A DNA stretch of 64,000 nt, taken from Couchioplanes caeruleus. Lineage in GTDB: Bacteria > Actinomycetota > Actinomycetes > Mycobacteriales > Micromonosporaceae. Under the pieces are notes generated by a model that had not been told where the DNA came from, made no database searches, and saw only the letters and a list, made by a program, of their open reading frames with translations. Location: NCBI RefSeq assembly GCF_023499255.1, contig NZ_CP092183.1, positions 3,964,501 to 4,028,500 on the forward strand, given 5' to 3'. Shown piece after piece: positions 43,616-51,971 of the stretch; position 1 is the stretch's first letter; every line of letters starts with the position of its first letter. Made by a program: the position numbers and the translations under genes.

Positions 43616-44578
43616 CTACGGGTGGATCGGTACCAGGACGACGGTGATGTTGTCGGCCCCGCCGGCCTCGTTCGCGAAGGCGACCAGGGTCCGGGCCGCA
43701 GCTATCAGATCAGGTGCCTTGCGTACGGCGGCACGCACGGTCGACGCGAGCTCGGCGGGGTCGGTGAGGTAGTTCCACAGCCCGTCGCTGCACAGCAGGA
43801 GCATCCCCGCCTCCCCGGGACGCAGCGTGTCGGTGCGCGGCCGGACGGGTCCGGCGTCCGCGCCGAGCCACGCGGTGATGGCGTGCGCCTTCGGGTCGTT
43901 CCACGCCGACTGCGGGTCCACGCCGAGCGCGATCGCGTGCGTGGCCCACGAGTCGTCCTCGGTCAGCTGCCGGGCGTCGCCCCGCTCGGGCACCCAGTAC
44001 GCGCGGCTGTCGCCGACCCAGCCGTACCCGATCTCCGTGCCGCGGACGCACGCCGCCACGATCGTGCAGGCCGGGTTGGACGCGGCCCGGCGCGGGTCGG
44101 TGCGGGCCAGCTCCGCCACCGCGTCCCCGGCGGCGGTGATCGCCTCGGCGACCCGGCCGGCGAGGTCGTCGCCACCCGCGGCGAGCACCCGGCCGGCCGC
44201 CTCCGCCGCGACGGCGGACGCCACGTCGGGGTCGTACGACGCGGACACCCCGTCGCAGACCACGGCGTCGGTGTCGGCGCCCCGCACGGCCAGCCACATC
44301 GCGTCCTCGTTGCGCTGGTGGCGCAGCCCGCGGTCGGTGACCGCGGCCGCCACCGGCGAACTGTCCGCCTCGGCGTGGTCACGAGGACGCGCGGCGAGCA
44401 TCCCGCAGGTGCCGCAGTACCCGTCCGCGTCGACCGCGCCGGCCGGCCCGCAGGCCGGGCACCGCGGACCCGCGCCGGCCGGGGAGCCGGTGGCCAGGGT
44501 GCGGCCGCAGCTCTCACAGAAGGCGGCGCCGGCGGCCCGCTCGTCGGCGCACGCGGCGCACTCCAGGGAAACGGTCAT
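43616..44578 (-). CDS. PP2C-type protein phosphatase with two N-terminal zinc ribbons
   Basis: A 320-residue Mn/Mg-dependent serine/threonine phosphatase. Two Cys4 ribbons come first (Cys7/10/21/24 and Cys40/43/55/58; the second reads DADGYCGTCG, nearly the same as in the kinase). The PP2C core follows: RHQRNEDAMW, VVCDGVSASY with the metal Asp, GWVGDSRAYW, LLCSDGLWNYL and GGADNITVVLV. ATG 44578 overlaps the kinase stop (ATGA). It is the natural antagonist of the PknG-like kinase encoded just upstream. Confidence 0.94.
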   Translation of the reverse strand: MTVSLECAACADERAAGAAFCESCGRTLATGSPAGAGPRCPACGPAGAVDADGYCGTCGMLAARPRDHAEADSSPVAAAVTDRGLRHQRNEDAMWLAVRGADTDAVVCDGVSASYDPDVASAVAAEAAGRVLAAGGDDLAGRVAEAITAAGDAVAELARTDPRRAASNPACTIVAACVRGTEIGYGWVGDSRAYWVPERGDARQLTEDDSWATHAIALGVDPQSAWNDPKAHAITAWLGADAGPVRPRTDTLRPGEAGMLLLCSDGLWNYLTDPAELASTVRAAVRKAPDLIAAARTLVAFANEAGGADNITVVLVPIHP

Positions 44579-46755
44579 GTGCGGGTCCTCGGTCGGGAGG
44601 CGTTGGCGAGATCGACGAGGCGGATCCGCTCCGGGCCGTGCGCGGCCCGGGCCATCTCCCGGTACGCGGCCTCGAGCGCGAACCGGACGTCACGTTCCCC
44701 GGCGGTGCCGTCGCCGGGCGTGCCCAGCACCGCGGCCGGCACCGCGACGCCCGTGGCCAACGCCCGCAACGCCTGCTCCAGCAGCTCGGCGCGCAGCGCG
44801 GCCAGCTGGGCGGCCTCCATCTCCAGGCGCTCGATCAGCGCGGCGGCGGCGGTCAGGGCGGCCACGTCGGCCCGCGCGGAGGGGTCGGCGCGGACGAGGG
44901 CGCGCACCGCACCGACCTGGGAGCTGCGGTGCGCGGCCGACGTGCCCGGCACCCGGTTGTACGCCTCGACCGCCCCGTCGCGGTCACCGAGTGCCAGCCG
45001 GCACCGGGCCAGCCCGGTCGCGGCGGTGGTGTACGCGGGGTCCGTACGGCTGACGACGTCGTAGTGCCGCGCCGCGTCCGCGTGCCGCCCGGCCAGCTCC
45101 AGGCTCAGCGCCAGCGCCAGTTTCGGCGCGAGCTCGCCGGGCAGCGCCGAATAGACGGCGTCGAAGCGTTCCCCGGCGCGCCCGAAGTCCCCGGCGGCGA
45201 GCGCCAGCACGCCGTCGTACCAGGCGATGCGCCAGTCCGCCCCGAACGTCGCGGCGATCGCGTCGCGCAGCTTCGCGGCCTGCCCGAACGCGTCCGGCCC
45301 GATGTCGATGTACGCCCGCAGCGCCCGCAGCTGCACCTCGACGGTGTGTTCGGGCGCCTTGCCGAGCAGCGCGAGCACCTCGCGGGGATCGGTGACGGTG
45401 ACCGAGGCGAGGAACCCGGCGGCCGGGTCGGCGAGGTCGATCATCGGCGCCGGCAGGTACCGCCACTGCGGCTCGTCGCCGCGCGGGTCGGTGCGCAGCT
45501 CCCCGGTGAACAGCCGGGACGTCGCCGGCCGGGGTTCGCCGTCGCCGGCGGCGAGCACCTCGCGCAGCACGCCCAGCATCTGCTCGGCCATCTCGCCGGC
45601 GTCCTCGAACCGCTCGGCCGGGTCGGTGCGGGTGGCGCGGGCCAGCAGCCGGTGGAACGAGTCGTGCCGCCGGTACACCTCGACCTCGTCGCGGTCGGGC
45701 AGGCTCTCCTTGTACGTGCTCTGGTAGCCGCGGAAGTCGGTGGTGAGCACGGCCAGGGTCCGGCCGATCGTGTAGAGGTCGCTCTGCACGGACGGGCCGG
45801 TGCGGGCCATCTCCGGCGCCTGGTAGCCGACCGTGCCGTACAGGGCGGCGTCCAGGTCGTCGACGTGCACCACGCCGCCCAGGTCGATGAGCCGGACCTG
45901 GTCGCCGCTCTGGATCACGTTGTCCGGCTTGAAGTCGCAGAAGATCAGACCCCGGTCGTGCAGGTAGGCGAACGCCGGCATGATCTCCAGCACGTACGCG
46001 AGCGCCTGCTCCACCGGCAGCGGGTCCGGAGCGCCGGTGCGTTCCCGGCGCTGCTTGAGGATGTCCTTGAGCGAGTCGCCGCCGACGTACTCCATGACGA
46101 TGTAGCCGGCGCCGTCGTGCTCGACGAAGTTGTAGATCCGTACGATGCCGGGGTGCTCGACCTCGGCCAGGAACCGCCGCTCGGCCACCGCCGCGGCGAG
46201 CGCGTCCTCGTCGCCGGAGTTGAGCAGGCCCTTGAGCACCACCCAGCGGTCCGAGACGTTCTTGTCGACCGCCAGGTAGATCCAGCCGAGACCGCCGTGT
46301 GCCAGCGGGCCGACCACTTCGTACTGGCCCGCGACCAGGTCGCCCTTGCCGAGCTTCGGGGTGAAGTTGAACGGCTCGCCGCACGAGGGGCAGAACCCGG
46401 ACGTGCGCCCCGGACGGTCACCGCGGGCGCGGCCGACCGGGTTGCCGCACTTGCCGCAGTACCGCTTGTCCTCCGGGACCTCCGCCACGCTCATCACCGC
46501 GGTCGCCGGGTCGCGGGGCTCCAGCGGGGCGACGTCGACCAGGCCACCGCCGAAGCGGCGCCGGCGGGTGCCCGTCCGCGCGCTGCCGGTGCGCGCCGAG
46601 CTGCCGGTCCGCGTGGACACGGCGGCCGTGCGGACCGAAGGGGCGGTGGCCGCCCGCTGCTGCGGCGCAGGAACGGGCGTTTTCACGGGGGCCATGCCGC
46701 AGGTGTCGCAGTAACCGTCCTGAATGGTCCCGGGGCAGTTGCGCTGGCATGTCAT
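44575..46755 (-). CDS. pknG: PknG-like serine/threonine kinase (rubredoxin and TPR)
   Basis: A 726-residue soluble kinase. Layout: N-terminal ribbon Cys3/7/16/19 (DGYCDTCG), disordered basic linker, rubredoxin-like redox/zinc site Cys100/103/122/125, kinase domain about 140-410 with Lys175 (VVLKG), catalytic Asp274 in IFCDFKPDN and DLG (Asp291) instead of DFG, all as in mycobacterial PknG, then TPR-like helices to the C-terminus (YNRVPGTSAAHRS). PknG phosphorylates FHA regulators (GarA/OdhI) controlling glutamate metabolism. ATG 46755 and its stop overlap both neighbours by 4 nt. The extra first ribbon is the unusual element. Confidence 0.95.
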   Translation of the reverse strand: MTCQRNCPGTIQDGYCDTCGMAPVKTPVPAPQQRAATAPSVRTAAVSTRTGSSARTGSARTGTRRRRFGGGLVDVAPLEPRDPATAVMSVAEVPEDKRYCGKCGNPVGRARGDRPGRTSGFCPSCGEPFNFTPKLGKGDLVAGQYEVVGPLAHGGLGWIYLAVDKNVSDRWVVLKGLLNSGDEDALAAAVAERRFLAEVEHPGIVRIYNFVEHDGAGYIVMEYVGGDSLKDILKQRRERTGAPDPLPVEQALAYVLEIMPAFAYLHDRGLIFCDFKPDNVIQSGDQVRLIDLGGVVHVDDLDAALYGTVGYQAPEMARTGPSVQSDLYTIGRTLAVLTTDFRGYQSTYKESLPDRDEVEVYRRHDSFHRLLARATRTDPAERFEDAGEMAEQMLGVLREVLAAGDGEPRPATSRLFTGELRTDPRGDEPQWRYLPAPMIDLADPAAGFLASVTVTDPREVLALLGKAPEHTVEVQLRALRAYIDIGPDAFGQAAKLRDAIAATFGADWRIAWYDGVLALAAGDFGRAGERFDAVYSALPGELAPKLALALSLELAGRHADAARHYDVVSRTDPAYTTAATGLARCRLALGDRDGAVEAYNRVPGTSAAHRSSQVGAVRALVRADPSARADVAALTAAAALIERLEMEAAQLAALRAELLEQALRALATGVAVPAAVLGTPGDGTAGERDVRFALEAAYREMARAAHGPERIRLVDLANASRPRTRT

Positions 46756-47942
46756 CGGCGGCCCTCCCTCGCGGTCGTCAGCGCGGACACCGCGTCCTGG
46801 TACGCGGCCACGGCGGCCCGCGCGGCCTCGAGATCGCACGGTGCGGTGTAGAGCAGCCCGCGGGCGCGCTCGGCGAGCGGGGCGAGAACGGGATCCTCGG
46901 CCACCCCGCGGCTGGCCGCCTTGGCCTCGTACGCCCCCAGCCGCCCCCGCAGCTCGTCCCGCGCGGCCGGCAGCCGGGCGTTGCGCGCGGCGGCCGCCTC
47001 CAGCCCGGCGAGGCGTTCGCGGGCCTGCCGGGTCCACGCGGCCAGGCGCGGGCTGATCAGCGCCCAGTGCCCGGCGGCGGCGAGCGCGTCGATCGCGGCG
47101 AGGTCGGGACCCAGGTCCGGGCCGGCCACCGTGGCGACGGCGGCGTCCGGGAACCGCCCCGCAGCCCGCTCCTCGGCGGCCGCGGCGGTGTGCGCGGCGG
47201 CCGCCAGCCGGGTCGCCAGGCCGTGCGCGTCGGCGAGGCGCTGGGTCAGGGCCTCGCGCAGCTCGTCGGCGGAGGTACGTTCGGCGTCCGCCCGGTCGAT
47301 CAGCGCGCAAACCTCGGCAAGCGCTCTCTCGTCGCAGCCGAGCGGATCGCCGGCCAGCCGTGCGGTGAGCTCCCCGAGGCGCCGGTCCGCCTGGTCGAGC
47401 AGGGCCGAGCGGGTGAGCGTGCGCAGCGTGGCGATCCGGGCGGCGGCGTCCGCGGCCTCGGGCAGCAGCCGGTGCCACACGTCGCCGGCCCGCGTCGCCA
47501 CGCCCACCGCGACCTGGAACGCGGCCTCCATCGCGGACAGCAGCTCGGCGGGGGAGCAGGACCGGGTGACCTTTCCGGCGCCCAGCAGCCCGCGGGCGGC
47601 CAGCGGCACGGTGGTCGTGGACAGCGTGATCGAGCGGCCCAGTACCTGGTCGATGTACGCCGACCGCTCCCGGTCGCCGAAGCGGCGCTGCTGCCGCGCC
47701 GAGCGGGCCGCGGTGATCAGCGCGGTGAGCTGGCCGTAGCCGTCCCACAGCTGGGTCAGCGCGGCGGTCGCGTCCGCCCAGGCGGCGGCCGTCTGCCCGG
47801 TCAGCGCGGTGCGGTCCAGGTCCTTGCGGGCGCCGGAGTCGTCGAGGTCGACCAGGTTCGTGGCGATCGCCGCGGCGGCCGCCTCGAGCCGGGCCAGTTC
47901 GGCGTCGGCACGGGCGAGCAGGTCGGTGAAGGGTGCGCTCAT
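46752..47942 (-). CDS. Helical/coiled-coil protein of unknown function between pknG and glnH
   Basis: A 396-residue, Ala/Arg/Leu-rich, nearly all-helical protein (for instance DLLARADAELARLEAAAAAI, ADRRLGELTARLAGDPLG, ADELREALTQRLADAHGL) without catalytic motifs, signal peptide or membrane helices. It likely forms long helical bundles or coiled coils. Its stop overlaps the pknG ATG (ATGA) and it follows glnH by 8 nt, so it is made together with the kinase. In M. tuberculosis glnH directly adjoins pknG, so this gene is an addition and a candidate scaffold between sensor and kinase. Confidence 0.85.
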   Translation of the reverse strand: MSAPFTDLLARADAELARLEAAAAAIATNLVDLDDSGARKDLDRTALTGQTAAAWADATAALTQLWDGYGQLTALITAARSARQQRRFGDRERSAYIDQVLGRSITLSTTTVPLAARGLLGAGKVTRSCSPAELLSAMEAAFQVAVGVATRAGDVWHRLLPEAADAAARIATLRTLTRSALLDQADRRLGELTARLAGDPLGCDERALAEVCALIDRADAERTSADELREALTQRLADAHGLATRLAAAAHTAAAAEERAAGRFPDAAVATVAGPDLGPDLAAIDALAAAGHWALISPRLAAWTRQARERLAGLEAAAARNARLPAARDELRGRLGAYEAKAASRGVAEDPVLAPLAERARGLLYTAPCDLEAARAAVAAYQDAVSALTTAREGRR

Positions 47943-47950
47943 CGCCGCGG

Positions 47951-48913
47951 TCAGTCCCGGTACTGCGCGGCGGGCGGGCGCGGGGCGGGTCCGAGGTCGC
48001 CGAGCCAGCGCTCGTACGTCTTCTTCCAGGTGCCGTTCGCCCGGTTGCGCTCGAGCACCGCGTTGACGAAGCGGGTGAACTCGGGGTGCTTCTGGGAGAT
48101 CGCCATGCCGTACGGCTCCTGCGACATGCGCGGCCCGACGACCTCCGCGTACGGGTCCTGCGCGGCCAGCCCCACGAGGATCGTGTCGTCGGTGGAGATG
48201 GCGTCGACCTCGTTCTGCTGGAAGGCGACCAGGCAGTCGGCGAACCCCGCCCGCGCCACCGGGACGGGGTGCGAGGCGGCGGCCGCGATGTTGTCGTAGG
48301 AAGTCGAGCCCTGCGCGGCGCACACCTTCCGGCCGCCCAGGTCGCCGATGCCGCGGGCGTCCGAGGTGGACGACACCAGCACCTTCTGCCCGGCGTCGTA
48401 GTAGATGGTGGAGAAGTCCACGTCGCCCCACCGGTCGCAGTTGGCGGTCATCGTGTCGGCGACGAGGTCGACCGGCTCCGCGGCGTCCACGGCCTCGACG
48501 CGGTCGTCGTACCCGATGACCCTGATCTGGATCTTGTCGGGGTCGCCGAAGATGGCCGCGGCGATCTGCCGGCCCATGTCCACGTCGAAGCCCTCGATCT
48601 TGCCGGTGAACGGGTTGCGCGAGCTGAACAGCAGCGTGTCCTGGCTGGTGCCGAGGATGAGCCGGCCGCGGTCCTGGATCGTGCGCATGTACGTGCCGGC
48701 CGGCATCGCGCCGGGCTTCGGCAGCGGCCCGGCCGGCCGGCGGCTGGCCCGCGGCTTGCAGGACGTGTCGGCCGGCGTGCCGGGCCCCGACGCGGCGGGC
48801 GGGGCCGACGGCGCGGCGGAGGCCTCGGCCCGCGGTCGCGACGAGTCGCCGGAACAGCCGCCGGCGAGGCTCACGAGCAGGACGGCGACGGCGGTGGCGG
48901 CACGGGCGCGCAT
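47951..48913 (-). CDS. glnH: Glutamate/aspartate-binding lipoprotein GlnH
   Basis: A 320-residue extracytoplasmic solute-binding protein. Signal peptide with lipobox LAGGC (lipid-anchored Cys20), a Pro/Ala-rich linker, then an SBP_bac_3 domain (RGRLILGTSQDTLLFSSRNP, IEGFDVDMGRQIAAAIFG, KVCAAQGSTSYDNI). No ABC permease or ATPase is present, matching the mycobacterial arrangement in which GlnH is a sensor rather than a transporter, signalling through GlnX to PknG. ATG 48913 overlaps the glnX stop by one base (TGATG). Confidence 0.93.
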   Translation of the reverse strand: MRARAATAVAVLLVSLAGGCSGDSSRPRAEASAAPSAPPAASGPGTPADTSCKPRASRRPAGPLPKPGAMPAGTYMRTIQDRGRLILGTSQDTLLFSSRNPFTGKIEGFDVDMGRQIAAAIFGDPDKIQIRVIGYDDRVEAVDAAEPVDLVADTMTANCDRWGDVDFSTIYYDAGQKVLVSSTSDARGIGDLGGRKVCAAQGSTSYDNIAAAASHPVPVARAGFADCLVAFQQNEVDAISTDDTILVGLAAQDPYAEVVGPRMSQEPYGMAISQKHPEFTRFVNAVLERNRANGTWKKTYERWLGDLGPAPRPPAAQYRD

Positions 48914-50247
48914 CAGCGGTACTCCTCGAGGCGGGCCCGCAGGCCGGCGGCGGCGAGGGCGCAGACCGCCAGCGCCAGCAGCGGCCCGAGGACGGTGAGC
49001 AGGCCCAGCCCGCGCCCGGCGGCGTCGATCTCGCGGGTGAAGGCGGCCTTGCGGTCCTCCAGCGCGCGGCCCAGGTCGCCGGTGAGCGCGGTGAAGCTGC
49101 GCGTCGTCGGCTCGCCGACCGCCAGCTTCACGGCGTCGTCGTAGCGACCGCCCTCGTCGAGTGCGCGGATCCGCTCGTGGGCGTTCTCCCAGTCCCGGCG
49201 GTTGCGGGCGGCGGACTCCAGGGCCGCGCGGGCGGGGCCGGCGGCGCCACGTCCGGCCTGGTCGAGCCGGCGGGTCAGCTCCCGGCTGTTCGCCTCGTAC
49301 GGGTCCTTGCCCGGCTCCGGCGAACCCTGCCGGGCCACGAGGGTGAGCGCGTCGTCGCCGCGCTCGCGCAGGGCGTAGATCCGCGCCTCGGCGAGCAGCG
49401 CCACCGGCGCCGAACCGTCGCGGGCCGCGCCGGTCAGGTGCGAGCGCTGCCCGGTGAGCACCACCGCGGTGGTCAGGGTCAGCGCGAGCGTCACGGCGGT
49501 GGCCACGAGCAGTGGGACGTTGAACGTACGGCGGGTCGAGCGGCTCAGGTGGACCTGGGTGACCAGCAGCGTCGCGAGCAGCGCCACCAGCAGGACCACG
49601 AGCAGCGCGGACCACCACGAGCTGCGTGCGCCGCCGTAGCCCTCGTCCACCTCGGCCCGCGCGCTGCGGAACAGCACCTGGGCCTGCGGCTGCAGCGAGT
49701 CGCGGCTGAGCTGCGAGGCGGTCGACAGGTACGACGCGCCGACCGGCAGCCCCTGGCGGTTGTTGGCCCGGGCGCTGGCCACGAGGGCCGCGTACCGGGG
49801 GATGCCGGCCGACAGCGCGCGGATCGCCTCCGCGGCCGGCCCCTCCGGCGGGGTGCGCCGGGCCGCGGACATCAGCGCGGTCGTGGCCCGTTCGAGGTCC
49901 CCCTCGTAGCGGCGGGTCAGCTCGGCCGGTTCGAGGCCGCCGGCCAGGAACGCCTGCGCGGCGGTGGTGTCGGCGTCGGCGAGCGTCGAGTAGATCGTCT
50001 CGGCCTCCACCAGCAGCGGCTGCGCCCGGTCGCCGAGGTCGTCGGTGCCGGCCCGGGCCGAGGCGGCGGTCAGGCCGGCGACCAGACCGGTGAGCACCCC
50101 GAACACGAGCAGCGCCGTGAGCAGCAGCTGCAGGCGGCCCGGCGACGTGTGGCGCAGGCCCCGGACGCGCCGCAGGAGCCCGCCCGGCGCCGGGTCCGCC
50201 ACCGGGCCCGGGACGGGCGCCACCCGGTCGAGCTGCGCTGTGCTCAA
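48913..50247 (-). CDS. glnX: Transmembrane signalling protein GlnX
   Basis: A 444-residue membrane protein with four transmembrane helices (about 39-61, 211-231, 244-264 and 413-436) and two extracytoplasmic helical domains (62-210 and 265-412), the design of GlnX that couples GlnH to cytosolic PknG. The start is assigned to TTG 50247, which has GGAGGA 5-6 nt upstream; a GTG further upstream lacks one. It is first in the operon glnX-glnH-coil-pknG-PP2C-VWA-FHA. The region 50248-50332 should hold the operon promoter, but I see no convincing -35/-10 pair. Confidence 0.9.
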   Translation of the reverse strand: MSTAQLDRVAPVPGPVADPAPGGLLRRVRGLRHTSPGRLQLLLTALLVFGVLTGLVAGLTAASARAGTDDLGDRAQPLLVEAETIYSTLADADTTAAQAFLAGGLEPAELTRRYEGDLERATTALMSAARRTPPEGPAAEAIRALSAGIPRYAALVASARANNRQGLPVGASYLSTASQLSRDSLQPQAQVLFRSARAEVDEGYGGARSSWWSALLVVLLVALLATLLVTQVHLSRSTRRTFNVPLLVATAVTLALTLTTAVVLTGQRSHLTGAARDGSAPVALLAEARIYALRERGDDALTLVARQGSPEPGKDPYEANSRELTRRLDQAGRGAAGPARAALESAARNRRDWENAHERIRALDEGGRYDDAVKLAVGEPTTRSFTALTGDLGRALEDRKAAFTREIDAAGRGLGLLTVLGPLLALAVCALAAAGLRARLEEYR

Positions 50248-50332
50248 GCTTCCTCCGTGGTGCCGGTCGACACCGCTCACTGTGCCGTACCCACGCAAAC
50301 GATCATCAGCGGCACCGGACGCGCCGACGGGG

Positions 50333-51880
50333 TCAGGACAGCTCGCGCTTGAGCAGCTTGCCGGTGGCGGTCATCGGCAGTGCCTCCACGAACGCGACGA
50401 TGCGCGGGTACTTGTAACTGGCCATCTGCTCGCGGGACCAGGCGACGAGCTCCTCCTCGGTGACCGTGGCGCCCGCCTTGCGGATCACGTACGCCTTGAC
50501 CTCCTCGCCGTGGCTGGGGTGCGGCACGCCGATGACCGCGGCCAGCGACACGGCCTCGTGGGTCATCAGCACCTCCTCGATCTCCCGCGGGTACACGTTG
50601 AAGCCGCCCCGGATGATCATGTCCTTGGCGCGGTCGACGATGTAGTAGAAGCCGTCCTTGTCGCGCCGGCCGAGGTCGCCGGTGCGGAACCAGCCGTTGT
50701 TCATGACCTCGGCGGTGGCCTCCGGCCGGTTGTAGTAGCCGCGCATGATGTTGTGGCCGCGGATCGCGATCTCGCCGATCTCGTCCTCACCCTCGACGGT
50801 GTTCCACTCCGGGTCGATCAGCTTCACCTCGACGCCCCAGATCGGGATGCCGATGGAGCCGGGCCGCGGCTCGCTGTCCGGGTCGCTGAACGTGGCCACC
50901 GGTGAGGTCTCGCTGAGGCCGTACCCCTCGAGGATCTGGACGCCGAGCCGGGTCCTCACCTCCTTGATGATCTCGACGGGCAGGCTGGAACCGCCGCTGA
51001 CGGCGATGCGCATGGTGCGGGCGATCCGCTCCACGTCCACGCCCTCGGAGAGGGCGTTGAGCAGGCCCCAGTACATCGTCGGTACGCCTGCGAAGAATGT
51101 CACGTTCTCGTTCTCCAGCAGCTTGACCGCGCCGGCCGCCTCGAAGCGCGGCATCAGCACGAGCGTGGCCGCCGAGGAGAAGCCGGCGTTCATGTTGACG
51201 GTGGAGCCGAACGAGTGGAACAGCGGCAGCACCAGCAGGTGCGTGTCGGTGCCCGGGCGCGACTGGAACAGCCGGTTGCAGGTCAGCGCGTTGAGGACCA
51301 GGTTGGAGTGGCTCAGCTCGGCGCCCTTGGCCTGCCCGGTCGTGCCGCTGGTGTAGAGGATGACGGCCGGGTCGGTCTCGGCGGCGAGCACGGTCTCGAA
51401 GACCGGCGACTGCCCCGCGAGGGCCTGCCCGAGGGTCTCGGTGCCCTCGATCGGCGAGGCGGCGGCCGGGTCGGCGGTGATCAGGAAGAAGTGCTCGCAG
51501 TCCTGCGTCTGACCGAAGCCCGCGTGCCCCTCGGCGCCCATCGGCAGCTCCGCCGTGCCCTGGAAGCAGAAGTACGCCTTCGCCTGCGAGTCGGCCAGGT
51601 GGTACGCGATCTCCCGGCCCTTGAGCAGCACGTTCAGCGGCACCACCACCGCGCCCGCCTTGAGGATGCCGTAGTACACCACCGGGAAGTACGGCAGGTT
51701 CGGGCAGGACAGGGCCACCTTGTCGCCCGGCCGGATGCCGCGCGACACGAGCAGGTTGGCGATCTGGTTCGCGGCCGCGTTCACCTGGGCGTACGACATC
51801 CGCTGGTCGCCCAGCACGACCGCCGCGCGCTCGGGGTAGTGCCGGGCGCTGTCCTCCAGGAACACGGAGAGGTTGAGCAT
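50333..51880 (-). CDS. Acyl-CoA ligase (AMP-binding, FadD-like)
   Basis: A 515-residue adenylate-forming enzyme that activates a carboxylic acid, probably a fatty acid, to its CoA thioester through an acyl-AMP. Motifs: P-loop YTSGTTGQAKGAELSH, GYGLSETSP, WFRTGDLGRRD hinge and the C-terminal catalytic Lys in TATGKLLKREL. ATG 51880 follows AAGGAG. It is monocistronic or precedes glnX on the same strand with an 85-bp gap. No fatty-acid pathway partners are nearby. Confidence 0.92.
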   Translation of the reverse strand: MLNLSVFLEDSARHYPERAAVVLGDQRMSYAQVNAAANQIANLLVSRGIRPGDKVALSCPNLPYFPVVYYGILKAGAVVVPLNVLLKGREIAYHLADSQAKAYFCFQGTAELPMGAEGHAGFGQTQDCEHFFLITADPAAASPIEGTETLGQALAGQSPVFETVLAAETDPAVILYTSGTTGQAKGAELSHSNLVLNALTCNRLFQSRPGTDTHLLVLPLFHSFGSTVNMNAGFSSAATLVLMPRFEAAGAVKLLENENVTFFAGVPTMYWGLLNALSEGVDVERIARTMRIAVSGGSSLPVEIIKEVRTRLGVQILEGYGLSETSPVATFSDPDSEPRPGSIGIPIWGVEVKLIDPEWNTVEGEDEIGEIAIRGHNIMRGYYNRPEATAEVMNNGWFRTGDLGRRDKDGFYYIVDRAKDMIIRGGFNVYPREIEEVLMTHEAVSLAAVIGVPHPSHGEEVKAYVIRKAGATVTEEELVAWSREQMASYKYPRIVAFVEALPMTATGKLLKRELS

Positions 51881-51971
51881 GCGTGGGACTCCTTGCGCAG
51901 ATCCGCTTCGACGTCGGGCTCCAGCTCAGCATGCCGGGCGCGCGGGAAGAACCCTCCGTTTCGGTCGTGTT

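Noticed and set aside
47951..50247. GlnH/GlnX read as part of an amino-acid ABC transporter
   Set aside because: No permease or ATPase of that class is present; order and membrane topology match the GlnH-GlnX-PknG sensing arrangement instead.
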